A stretch of DNA of 64,000 nucleotides from contig JALLLS010000007.1 in the NCBI GenBank assembly GCA_025094145.1, positions 248,001-312,000 of the forward strand. Direction: 5' to 3'. Shown one piece after another: positions 1 through 10,468 of this stretch. Origin of the DNA: Spinellus fusiger (Eukaryota; Mucoromycota; Mucoromycetes; Mucorales; Phycomycetaceae). How positions within the stretch are numbered: position 1 is the first letter of the stretch; each line of letters begins with the position of its first letter. The notes below the pieces were generated by a model. That model was given only the letters and a program-made list of their open reading frames with translations. It was not told the DNA's origin and did no database searches. The position numbers were made by a program, and so were the translations under genes.

Positions 1-1217
<1,217 letters not shown>

Positions 1218-1254
1218 ATGTTTTTTTTTCTTTTTTTTTCTTTAAAAAAATATA

Positions 1255-1321
1255 ACAAAACAAACAAACAAACAAACAAACAAAACAAAACAAAACAAAT
1301 AAACAAACAAACAAACAAACA
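1255..1321. repeat. (CAAA)n microsatellite
   Basis: Near-perfect run of CAAA tetramers with some CAAAA pentamers, directly after the WDR5 stop codon, in the 3'-UTR or intergenic gap before the convergent ankyrin gene. Confidence 0.9.
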
Positions 1322-1487
1322 GTGCTTCCTACGATGGATCAACATAAGAAGAGGGAGAAAAGGGTTCGATGAGGAGAGAATGGATGAAGTTTCTTATCAT
1401 ATCATGCTCAGGTATATACACGAAATAGAAGGAAAGAAGAAAGAAGGAAAGAAAAAGAAATACGCCAAGAGTGCTTGTTGGATGTGT

Positions 1488-3093
1488 TTACTTCTTGGAC
1501 CAAGCACCCACCCACCGCGAAAGGAATCCTGCTCTGCTATTCTTGCGTGCTAAATGAATGGCCTGGAGATCCTCCATGCACACAGGCTCTTCGTAATAGT
1601 CTGTACTCTTGCGCGAAAGACCCTCCACTCCCTTCTTGGCCAGCTGAGAAAGACTCTCGAAACTAGGTCTAAAGTCAAGACTCTTACGGGATCCCTCCAT
1701 GGAAGTGCGTGACTGGTGCGTGGCAGCCTCCATGGACTTGCGACCTCCCAGGGCACTCCACCAGGCCTTCTTCAACTCCTTCTCATGCGACTGTCCAAAG
1801 GCCTCTGCCTCGGGTCCCTCTTCTGTGGCCATGGAGGAGCGTGGCTGGGGTTCTTCTTGCTGTGCATTGGCGGCCATGGCATTCATCAGGGCTGTCGTGC
1901 GAAGATGGCCTCCGTCAGAAGAACACCGCTTCAGGGAGACAGACCCCTCTACTGAGGTTCTTGGGCGGGAATGGTCGAGAGACGTTCTTCCTGCCCGTTC
2001 ATAGGGATCGTTTCCTAGGCCATAGGCTCTACGTTCAAGAGAAGCCAGATAGTTATCGTCTTCATAGTGATTCACAACACCATAGCCATACCAATCTGGA
2101 CGTCCCTCCATGCTTGTCTTTGGCCTGGACTCCCCTCTCCATCCACCCGCATCATGGCCTGGCTCCCTGGAAGGTGTTTCTGACAGTGTGTCAGAGGCGG
2201 ACTCCTCAGATGACTTTGAGGAGGCGAGCTCGGGTGTTTTGGCAGGACTGGGCGAGGTGTGGGCAATGGAGTCTGTTGGGCAGGTGTCTTTTCTAATAGG
2301 GTGTTCTTGGGTGGACAGAGGCGGCAGGGTGGACAGAGGCGGCACCGTGGGTCGCTGGGACTTGCCCTCAAGAATAGCAGGAAGACTGGGGCGTCTGAGG
2401 CGCTCGGACCGGTCCTGTCCACTGGCGACGTCCATGGAGCGCCGTTCGTCAGGAGGCTGGAACTGCTGCATGGAGCCAAAGATGTCCAGCAGCTTGACAA
2501 TCTCCGTGTGGTGTTTGGCAGCGGCAATGTCCATGGGTCGTGAGCCGTACTTGTCCTTCACATTGACCTTGGCACCGTTTCTAAGTAATAAATCCACAAT
2601 CTTGGCACACCCATTGGCACAGGCCACATGCAGTGCAGTCGAGCCAATGGCCCCTGCCACTGCCTGTGACTTGTCTGCAGTGTGTTTCTTGGACCACCTG
2701 TTTCTTCTTTAGTCCTAGCTATTCAACGCTGATCACCTTTGTGCATTCACCCCTGCTCCTCTGTCAATAAGATATTGGGCGACGGCCATGTTGTTGTCGC
2801 TGATGCAGGCCAGTTGCAGAGGCATAAACCCATTGACAACGGCATCAATGGGTGCGCCATGGTCCAAAGCAAACTTCACCAAGCCTAGGTGTATTTATAA
2901 GAGAAAGGTCCAGTCATGGATGACCATTCCTATCTTTTTTTTTCTTTCTTTTCTTTCTTTTCTTTCTTTTCTTTCTTTTCTTTCTTTTCTTTCTTTTCTT
3001 TCATGACTACAACTCACCCACATTCCCTGTAGTGGCTGCCCAGTGAAGACCAAGCAGATAGTCTTTTGGTTTGTCTTTTTTTGGGTCATGCAT
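1488..3093 (-). CDS. Ankyrin-repeat protein with repeated R-x-S motif tail
   Basis: Three exons on the minus strand: 3018-3093 (start ATG at 3093), 2737-2884, 1488-2697; 477 codons. The first ~140 residues are ankyrin repeats (LGLHWAATTGNVGLVKFALD, NGFMPLQLACISDNNMAVAQ, GSTALHVACANGCAKIVDLL, YGSRPMDIAAAKHHTEIVKL). The remaining ~330 residues are hydrophilic and disordered-looking. They contain at least eight copies of a short motif R/K-x-S-M/L/V/T-D/E (RRSMD, KTSME, RTSLD, RTSVE, RKSME, RTSME, RKSLD, RKSTD), which resembles basophilic kinase (PKA/AGC) sites. Ankyrin repeats mediate protein-protein contact; the partner is unknown. The first intron contains a 10-bp TTTCT-type repeat. The second intron uses a weak GTGATC donor, so that junction is less certain. 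I do not recognise a named orthologue. Confidence 0.82.
2936..3003. repeat. (TTTCTTTTCT)n tract inside ankyrin-gene intron
   Basis: About seven copies of a pyrimidine-only 10-nt unit. On the gene strand it is a purine (AAAGAAAAGA) tract within the first intron of the minus-strand ankyrin gene. Confidence 0.88.
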
Positions 3094-3271
3094 CAAAAGG
3101 AAATAAAAATGGAGAGCAGCGTAGTTTTATATTTATTTATTCATTCACCAATCACAGTCCATTCAACATCTCCCTCTTTTTTTTCTTTTTTTCTTTTTTT
3201 TCATTCCTGACATCACGAGGGAGGGAAGGAGGATTGAAAAGACAGTAAGGCAGGAGAAAAAGAAGTCACAC

Positions 3272-4060
3272 TCAGAGGAATTTAGAGAGAAGAGAAGCTG
3301 CCATACCACCACTGCCACTGCCACTGTTGCCTAGGAGACTGAGAAGAGAGCCAATCCCACCCCCACCCCCACCTCCACTCTGACCACTGCTTTGGGAAGA
3401 CTCATGCTGTGCGTACAATTTCATGGCCATCACAGCAGCACTCTGGAGCATTTCTGTCTTGTCGGCCTTTCCTCCTTGTGCATTGAACAGCTTCATGGCC
3501 TCTCCCATAGCCACCCCCACCAACTCATTCGAACCTCCGCCACTCGCACCCCCTCCCCCACCCCCCGAGAACATCTTGAAGGCCTGAAGAGCAGCAGCAG
3601 ACCCCAAGTCCCTGGAAGAACTCTCTTCTGCAGGCTGGCCACTGTTCTGGCTGTAGATCTGGTCGTGGGCCATTGCTGCCTCCTCTACTTCTTCTGATTG
3701 GATGGGGCGTCGGTGGGGTGCTTCTTCGTCGTCGTTGTCTGTGTACCGGGACAAGACAGAGGAGAACATACCTTCGTTCTCTACACAGCAGTGAGTGAAT
3801 GAAGTCCCCCCCGTAAGAGAAGAGTACCTTCAGAGCCACCTTCGTGTTGGGAGGCATAACGAGCTGCCACATGTGGATTGGGGCGGGCAAAACTGGCTTT
3901 ATAGGAGGAGTGGATTAGCAAGGGCTATACACACCCTATAAGGAAGGAGTGGAGTGGAAGGGGGGAGGGGGAAGGGAGAGTCAAGTGAAAAAGAAATAAA
4001 AAATAGAAGAAAATAGAAGAAAAACGACTTACTTAAGAAAGAACTCGCTTCACCTGACAT
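3272..4060 (-). CDS. Small Gly/Ser-rich fungal protein of unknown function
   Basis: Three exons on the minus strand: 4033-4060 (28 nt, MSGEASSFL...), 3828-3896, 3272-3780; 201 residues. Visible parts are a conserved-looking N-terminus (SFARPNPHVAARYASQHEGG), an acidic linker (DNDDEEAP), an Ala-rich helical stretch (LGSAAALQAFKMF), then two poly-Gly linkers separating amphipathic helices with repeated MKLF/MKLY elements. The C-terminus is hydrophobic (MAASLLSKFL). The pattern resembles a fungal family sometimes annotated 'beta-flanking protein' / DUF7721; this is from memory and not verified. Splice junctions keep frame, but the second donor is GTACTC, which is weak. No signal peptide or membrane span is evident. 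Confidence 0.72.
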
Positions 4061-4373
4061 TGTAAAAGAAGATAGAAAGAAAGAAAAGAATAGACAAAGA
4101 GAGAGTGAGAAAGAAGAAAGAGGTGGGGAAAGCATCTTGTACCTTGGCTTCTTATACTGTGTGGAGGGAACCATGACTACGAGACAAGGGAATCGAGCCA
4201 ATCATAGGGTGTGTAGGGTGACGCGAGGACATGAGCAGTAGTTGGCTGTTACTATGGAAGAAGGGAACACAGGGCCATGAACTGTCAGTGTTTATGGGAC
4301 ACATGACCTAATGAATTGCCATAAAAGGAATAATGAACAGAAAAAGAAAAAGATGACGATAATTATGCTACTA

Positions 4374-4408
<35 letters not shown>

Positions 4409-4735
4409 ACTGCTGTTATATTGGCTTTTTTTCTTTTTCTTTTTCTCGGATGATTTAGTGGGCTGTAGCATTCTTTAGGATGATGAAAGTTACAAGACCC
4501 TACAAGTCATCCTCAATGAAACTAGAATGACTAAGTGCTTCTAGAACATCTGCCTCCAAAGCAGTTAGAACAAGGTGGAAAGAAGACTGAACCAAGTTGG
4601 CTGGTACTATCTACTTTAGAGATGTCTATTGTCTCAACTCAAGGTCATTCATTGAGTGACACTGTTTAAATACGGAAGACCTTAACCAAGACCTACCCTA
4701 TACTACTTACAACAGTCTTACCATTGCCCAACTAT
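4061..4735. other. Intergenic region with CTGCTC hexamer repeat
   Basis: No gene seen. Positions 4373-4412 hold about five CTGCTC/CTGCTA hexamers. The 5' flank of the minus-strand Gly-rich gene occupies the left part; the right end abuts the 72-bp inverted repeat of the transposon nest. Confidence 0.6.
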
Positions 4736-4807
4736 ATCTCTTGTTGTATTGTATTTTTCAGCAATTAAGAGACAGTCTCAGAGAAAATAAGAGAAAACTA
4801 TTGGACA
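4736..4807 (+). repeat. 72-bp inverted repeat, left arm
   Basis: Exact reverse complement of 10036-10107. It is followed inward by short imperfect repeats of an AT-rich (agagaaaaactcaggaaaat) unit at about 4811-4860. Confidence 0.92.
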
Positions 4808-4909
4808 CTATAAGAGAAAAACTCAGGAAAATAAGAGAAAAACTCAGGAAAATAAAAGAAAAAAGGAGTAATGAGTAAAAAGCATTTTTCTCACTATTAT
4901 TAACGAAAA

Positions 4910-5254
4910 ATGGATATTGACTTTGATATGAACGAGATTTCTCTACGCGACGAAGATACTGAAGCGGTGCCCGAGATTATTGTTAGTGTAATGTCGATGA
5001 TGAGGAAGAAATGGGAGTATAATATAACTGCATCATCCATGGAGTTAGATGAAGATGCGACGATGGAGCTGAAGGAAGGGCACGAGGACAATGAGCCCAA
5101 TAACAGCTCTGACGAGGAGGAGAATGAAGCTGATGTCCGGAGTAGTGGAAACTATTTGAAAGAAGAGAAGCCTCTCAGAGACCTGACTGGAAAAAAAAAG
5201 AAAAAAGGTGCATTTTTTTGGTTCATCCAATTTATTTTTGATCAAAGGAAATGA
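4910..5254 (+). CDS. Hypothetical acidic ORF inside inverted-repeat element
   Basis: 114-codon ORF, ATG at 4910. It is rich in Asp/Glu (MDIDFDMNEISLRDEDTEAV; NNSSDEEENEADV) and ends in a Lys run, after which the frame reads into low-complexity sequence. It starts about 100 bp inside the left 72-bp inverted repeat, where the first exon of a DNA-transposon gene would lie. No catalytic motif is visible and I do not recognise it. It may be the N-terminal remnant of the outer element's transposase, with the rest (5255-5900) too degraded to read. It could also be a chance ORF. Confidence 0.35.
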   Translation: MDIDFDMNEISLRDEDTEAVPEIIVSVMSMMRKKWEYNITASSMELDEDATMELKEGHEDNEPNNSSDEEENEADVRSSGNYLKEEKPLRDLTGKKKKKGAFFWFIQFIFDQRK

Positions 5255-5900
5255 TAATAATAAAATAATAAAAATCATTGAATTGGGGGAGGAGAAAGAT
5301 ATTAATAAGGGAGAATATCCCATCAATGTACGATTCATAGGAGGAGTATCATGAACGTTCAACAACAATGGATTGAATACTAGTTTCAATGCATTCTGGA
5401 TGTGGAGAAACCCAAACGTATGTTCGAGAAACGATGCATACACCGGCAACAATCAACCCTACCAGAAGACTTCAGCAAGGCCTTCACCGACTACTACAGT
5501 TCAAAGTATTTTTATTTTTGGGTGTTGGTTGCTATTCGCGCATTGGGCATGTTAGCCACCCTATGAGATCGTTTGAAAAATAAGAATAAACATTGAAACA
5601 CTTCAAATACATAAGTGAAAAAATAATGCAAAGAGAGAAGAGACGGAAAGAAAAGAGAATATAAAACCTCAATGAGGGAAAAATGATGAAAAATGATGAA
5701 AAGTGGGTAATGATGGTAAAATGGGAATTATGAATAGACATCCAAAAGGCCATAAAGTCAGCAAGGAAACCAGGACACCAAAAAGATAACCGTCATCCTA
5801 TGGCAATTCGAAATCCAACAAGGGATACTTAGAGCAACTCGGACAATCCTGAGAATATATGTAGCAATTACATTAGCAGATTATGGCTTTGCTAAACGGG

Positions 5901-8669
5901 TTAAGAATGGGTGGTAGAGGAGAGATCGGAGGAGAAGTGAGGATACAGCGTCTGTTGCTGCAGGAGTCTTTGCACTCTATGGCGGCGTTGGCGTTCCCGC
6001 TCAACACACCCATCAGCAGCCTCAATGAGCAGGCTACCAGCTGATGGCTCTACCTTAAAGTCTCGAGTAGACGTGGCTCGATCAATGGCTTGCAGCAGTA
6101 TTAACAAACTGGGCCAAAGGTCTCGCCATTTAACAAAAGACTTAACCGTGCGCGGCAGAAGATTTAGACAATAGTCAATGGGATGAACATCTTGTGGTGG
6201 TGCAGGAACTAGGAAGAACAAGAACGTGGAGCGTTCATGGTCAACGAATGTGCAAGTGAGAAAGTGGTCCCGATTGGCAGATGGGTGGCCACATTGGCAA
6301 GGAACTGAAGGTGTTGGTGGTAACCAAGCAATCCTCCATTTTAGTAGACGATGTCTTTCTTTGCGCGTGCACGGTAGTAGAAGAATCGGATCCCAAACAG
6401 GTCTACATAGTCCACGGGCTACCGTCACCAGCGGATTCTTGCCACGTACTAGACTAGTAATTTCACTTTGAAGACGTTCAAGATAAGCTACTTTTAATGG
6501 ATATTTAGGAGGGTTGTGAGCCCGTTCTATTCTTTGAGCATTTTGCCAGAGTACATTGCCACGTAGCTTAATCCATCTGGCTTTACTCTGGGGTGCTTCA
6601 AGCTGCGGGACAAGGCACCAGAGGAGGGTGTCTTCAGGAAGGGTAGCTGCGCGCTCAACAAATTTGGCTTGCAGATAAAGAAAACGAGAGTATATGTTAG
6701 GGAGGGCAGCTAATTGGGCAACCTGGATCGTTCCAAACCTAGCAGTAGCATATCTAGCAAGACAAAGTCTCAGACAAGCAGACTGACAGATTTGTAGCGG
6801 GCGGATGCCTAGTCTATTGACATTACAAATAGCCAACCCATACTCAAGGATAGGCCGAACAAAAACAGTATACGCTCTTAGGGCTGCTGTAATCCCAAAG
6901 CCATACATGTTTACACCCATTCCTCTCAGCTTTTGCATTACTGCAATTGCCTTGACTTGTGTGTGTGAGAAAAGTGCGTCTTGGTTAATACCTTGACGTG
7001 AAAAGGGGATACCAAGGTACTTGAAAGTATCACAGGTTGGAAGCTCGTTGCCATAGAGGTAAAACGGCACATTGGCCGGGGCATTGAGTACTTCACATTT
7101 GGAGGGACTCCATTTGTAACCAAGGAGGGTCGAGTGAATTTCGGCAAGTGCCAGCATTCGATGTATATCTTCTGGGCAGCCCATAAGAGCCACATCATCA
7201 GCATACAACAAACAATTCACAGGAGCCCAATTAACAGTGACATGAGACGGACTGTAAGAGGAATCTGACAACTCAGAAGAGTCATCCGAAACTGTAGAAG
7301 TAGGAAAAGGATTGTGAAGGGAATTCTGTAACTCGTCAAGCAATACGTGAACAGTTGCCTGTGGGGAAGCAAAAGAGAAAGGATTTCGAGCACAGAGATT
7401 AATGGACCGTCCCATGGTAGGTGGGTGCATACCAACCAGTATTGGGGATACCGAAGCAAACCTCAAGAAACGTGGAAGAGTATCAATGAAAATAGAATAA
7501 AGAAATGGAGAAAGAATACTACCCTGTAAGACTCCTCGTTTAGATGCAATGTCCCGGGATGCTACATTTTCAGAATCACATTCACCACAATGTCATCAAA
7601 CAAATTCTGTAGTAGCAAGAGCAACGGCTGAGACACAAAGGGCATCAGCGACTCCCATATGACAGAGCGTTCCACACTATCATATGCAGCTTTAATATCT
7701 AGGAAGACGACGACTGGAGGTTTTGGATCTTGCTCTCCTGATCCTTGGGCAGCGTACAACCCCATAAGTTCGTGGAGACAGAGGGCCTGGTCTAGAGTTC
7801 CACGACGAGCGCGAAATCCACCTTGAGCCATGTCCAATGCAGGCATGGTCGAAAGGAGCTCCCCAGCTATACATCTTTCTAAGAGCTTACGAAACACCGA
7901 TGTCAAGCTAATAGGCCGATAGTTACTAGGGTCATCCTGCTCCCTTTGTTTTTGTAAATAGGTACCACCTGTGCTGTTCTCCAGGCCACAGGCGTCCACG
8001 ACCATCTCCAACACAATGTGAAGATCTGATGTAACAGAGGCACTAGCACTCGAACTAGGGGTTTGAGCATTTCTGCTCTAATATGATCAATGCCTGGTGC
8101 TTTTCGATTTGGCATCTTTCGAATAGAGTGAATAAAGTCTACGTCCCATGGGACTGGATTGTCTTGGAGAATAAACTCCTGACGCTCCTGTCTTTCCGTA
8201 GATCCGCCAAACACACTCTCTAGGTGGTCAATCATGCGATTGGCAGCATGCCGAGGGCCCTCTGGAGATGACAGGGAAATTGGCGAACGTCTCCGCAGCC
8301 TCATTCCTTTCACAGCACTTGTCATCTCTGTTAAGCCCTTACGGACTTTATCACAAAATACATGCCAGGTTTGTCGTTGTGCTTGCCTTATAGCCTTTTT
8401 CAAAGCTAAACACGCTTCCTCATACAAGCGGTGGGCTTCAATGCGTTCAATATCATTGCCTACCCGTCGTCTAAAACGATAAAGTTCTTGACGACGGTCA
8501 GCTAACTGTTGTAGATCAGCATTCCAGTAGCTTTTCCAAGCTTTTGGATGGGATTGTGCACGCCCTACGCTATCATCCAGGGCCTTGTAGATTGACTCAT
8601 TGAGTCTCTCAACAAAGTCCTCCATCTTAACAGAGCACAACGGGGTTTTGTCTTCCAGTTTGGTATATA
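5901..8669 (-). pseudogene. Broken non-LTR reverse transcriptase (LINE ORF2 fragment)
   Basis: Minus-strand RT in three frames. Upstream part 7940-8669: KAPGIDHIRAEMLKP, then AQVVPIYKNKGS. Middle part about 7575-7940: DPSNYRPISLTSVFRKLLER, QGGFRARRGTLDQAL, VVFLDIKAAYDSVERS (catalytic D). Downstream part 5901-7575: KRGVLQGSILSPFLYSIFID, then CLLYADDVALMG (YADD catalytic pair) and a C-terminal Cys/His cluster (CQCGHPSANRDHFLTC). One-base frameshifts lie near 7940 and 7575. The 5' end, including any endonuclease, is absent: a Tc1 element sits at 8670 and the sequence beyond it is the 72-bp inverted repeat, not LINE. No poly(A) tail is visible at the 3' end. It is a different lineage from the LINE at 30-35 kb, judging by the YADD context. 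Confidence 0.85.
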
Positions 8670-10032
8670 CAGTGGCTCCTAACAAAACAATGGTATTTTT
8701 TCATACCCCGGTATAATTCTGCAATAGGAAATACTTATTCTTTGTAATAAAAACATACATTAAACACACAGTAGAGACTTGTAAATTGGATGAAGTATAA
8801 AGAAGGTCAACAAGATAATAAATACAGATTTATTGGGTGGAAACCCTTAATATTTGGTGTTTCCACCCTTGGCCTCAATGACAGCCCTACATCTCCGCCC
8901 CATGCTGGCAATGAGGGTGTCTGTGGTGTCCTTGGGAATATTCTCCCATTCTTCCAACAGAAGCACCTCCAAATCCTGAAGGGAGCTTGCTGAGGTCATC
9001 CTCTTTCTTATTGCTCTGTCAAGCACCTCCCACAAATGCTCTATAGGGTTGAGGTCGGGGCTTTGTGAGGGCCACCCCTCCATAGTGGCAATGCTCTCAT
9101 TTGCCTTCCACAACCTGGACTCTCTACTCTTGTGGCAGCTGGCATTGTCCTCTTGAAGAACATAATCCACCTCTAGATTCAGTGCCTTGAGTCGAGCCAG
9201 CTCAGGGCAGTAATTCTCCTTCAAGATATCAATGTATCTTCTACTGTCTATACTGCCCTTCACAGGCGCCAATCTCCCAACACCTTCACCAGAGAAAGAT
9301 CCCCACACCATCACGCTGCCACCTCCAAACTTTATAGTGGGCTTGACGTTCTTTGGGAGCAGTCTCTCATTAACTTTTCGTACTACTCTGGTACGGTTGT
9401 TGGTGGTGACCAACTGGTATCTGGACTCATCAGACCAGATGACTGTCTTCCAGTCGTTTTCAGTTCAGTGGAGATGGGCCTTAGCCCAAGCAAGCCTCAA
9501 CTTCTTGTGCTTGATGCTGAGAGAAGGTTTCTTGACCACCCTGCAAGAAAACAGGCCAAGCTTCTTCATCATTTTTGAGAAGGTGCTCCTGGACACTTTG
9601 GTGGTCATCTGCTTGTGAAGCTGATTCATTGTCTGAAATAAATCTCTTGCCACTTCGCGACTGACCTCTCTCTCATCCCTCTCCTTCAGAATGGGCATGC
9701 GCCCAGTGCTCTTCTTGGTCTTGAAACAGCCAGCTTCCTTATATCTCTTTACGATGAGGGAAACAGACTGTTGACTAACTCCAAACCTAGCAGAAATGGC
9801 AGCCTGGCTGGTCCCATTTACAGTGGCCTCATGAGCAATGAGACATCGGGTGAAGTCATCGATATTCTTCTTTCTGTTCCCAAGAGGTCTCATGGGTTGT
9901 TCGGTGGTGTTAGATGAGGTAGACATTAGAGTGGAACAGCGATAAATAAATAATGTTTAATATAAAAATAAAATTCAAGGGTAAAATTAGGGTCTGAATT
10001 TGAAGATACCATTGTTTTATTGAAAGCCACTG
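8670..10032 (-). mobile_element. Tc1/mariner element with TA target duplication
   Basis: The element starts CAGTGGCT and ends with its complement AGCCACTG, flanked by TA at 8668-8669 and 10033-10034. The terminal inverted repeats are about 27 bp and imperfect, sharing CAGTGGCT and AAAACAATGGTAT. The length of 1363 bp is typical of Tc1. It carries one transposase gene (8847-9926, minus) and is inserted into the broken LINE RT. Confidence 0.93.
8847..9926 (-). pseudogene. Tc1-type DD34E transposase with one premature stop
   Basis: 360 codons on the minus strand, ATG at 9926. N-terminal HTH pair (QAAISARFGVSQQSVSLIVK; second HTH around RSTFSKMMKKLGL), then the catalytic domain with D in VIWSDESRYQL, D in LQEDNASCH and E in SPDLNPIEHLWE, i.e. 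an Asp-Asp-34-Glu triad. A single in-frame TGA at 9465-9467 interrupts the gene between KAHLH and TENDWK; both sides stay in the same frame. Tc1 relatives have Trp here (HWT), so a TGG to TGA change is the simplest explanation. Otherwise full length. Such enzymes cut and paste their element at TA in the nucleus; this copy is predicted inactive unless read through. Confidence 0.9.
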
Positions 10033-10035
10033 TAT

Positions 10036-10107
10036 TGTCCAATAGTTTTCTCTTATTTTCTCTGAGACTGTCTCTTAATTGCTGAAAAATACAATACAAC
10101 AAGAGAT
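10036..10107 (-). repeat. 72-bp inverted repeat, right arm
   Basis: Exact reverse complement of 4736-4807. Only the TA at 10033-10034 and one base separate it from the right end of the Tc1 element. Confidence 0.92.
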
Positions 10108-10468
10108 GTCTTTCCGTCTGTCTTTTGTAGTGACTTGTTTATCCATGATTGATGAATCAACACCATAACTCAGCATGATAAACTACACACAAACTACACA
10201 CAAACTACACACAAAATACACACAAAATACACACAAAATACACACAAAATACACACGTAGAAAGAGAACACTGTCTTATTTAGGCTGTTCAGTGTCAAGG
10301 TAGAGTTCAGAGACTGTCTAAAGAAAGAGGACTTCTTTTTAGGGAAATAAGCTCATGCAGCAGACCCTTCTACCTCACAAATTTTTCATGCAAGTCACAA
10401 CTAAGCTTTCATTTCCTTTTTTATCCAGCAAAAGTGCACTACCACAGACACTTTCTCATTGACCTTTA
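10108..10468. other. REX1 upstream region with 9-10 bp tandem repeat
   Basis: Positions about 10182-10256 hold about seven copies of a cacacaaacta/cacacaaaata unit. No gene is seen. The rest is the presumed promoter of the REX1-like gene starting at 10469. Confidence 0.6.

Larger units (their letters stand above)
4736..10107. mobile_element. Nested transposon block bounded by 72-bp perfect inverted repeats
   Basis: Positions 4736-4807 and 10036-10107 are exact reverse complements over 72 nt. The 5.37 kb between them holds a short acidic ORF starting about 100 bp inside the left repeat (4910-5254), a broken LINE reverse transcriptase (5901-8669, minus) and a Tc1 element (8670-10032) inserted at a TA. 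Removing the Tc1 element and one TA leaves about 4.0 kb. The repeats could be the terminal inverted repeats of a DNA transposon whose coding region has been replaced or invaded; no clear target duplication is visible outside them. The identity of the outer element is inference. Confidence 0.6.

Noticed and set aside
1709..2712. Plus-strand ORFs of about 195-200 codons over the ankyrin gene
   Set aside because: Antisense shadows of the minus-strand ankyrin exon; composition and lack of motifs argue against coding.
9465..9467. TGA recoding (UGA as Trp)
   Set aside because: In-frame TGA codons were seen in the Tc1 transposase, but none is needed inside any host gene model and host genes have normal TAA/TAG/TGA-bounded frames, so a simple nonsense mutation is enough.
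10182..10256. CRISPR-like array
   Set aside because: The direct repeats are contiguous 9-10 bp units without spacers; this is a minisatellite in a eukaryotic genome.
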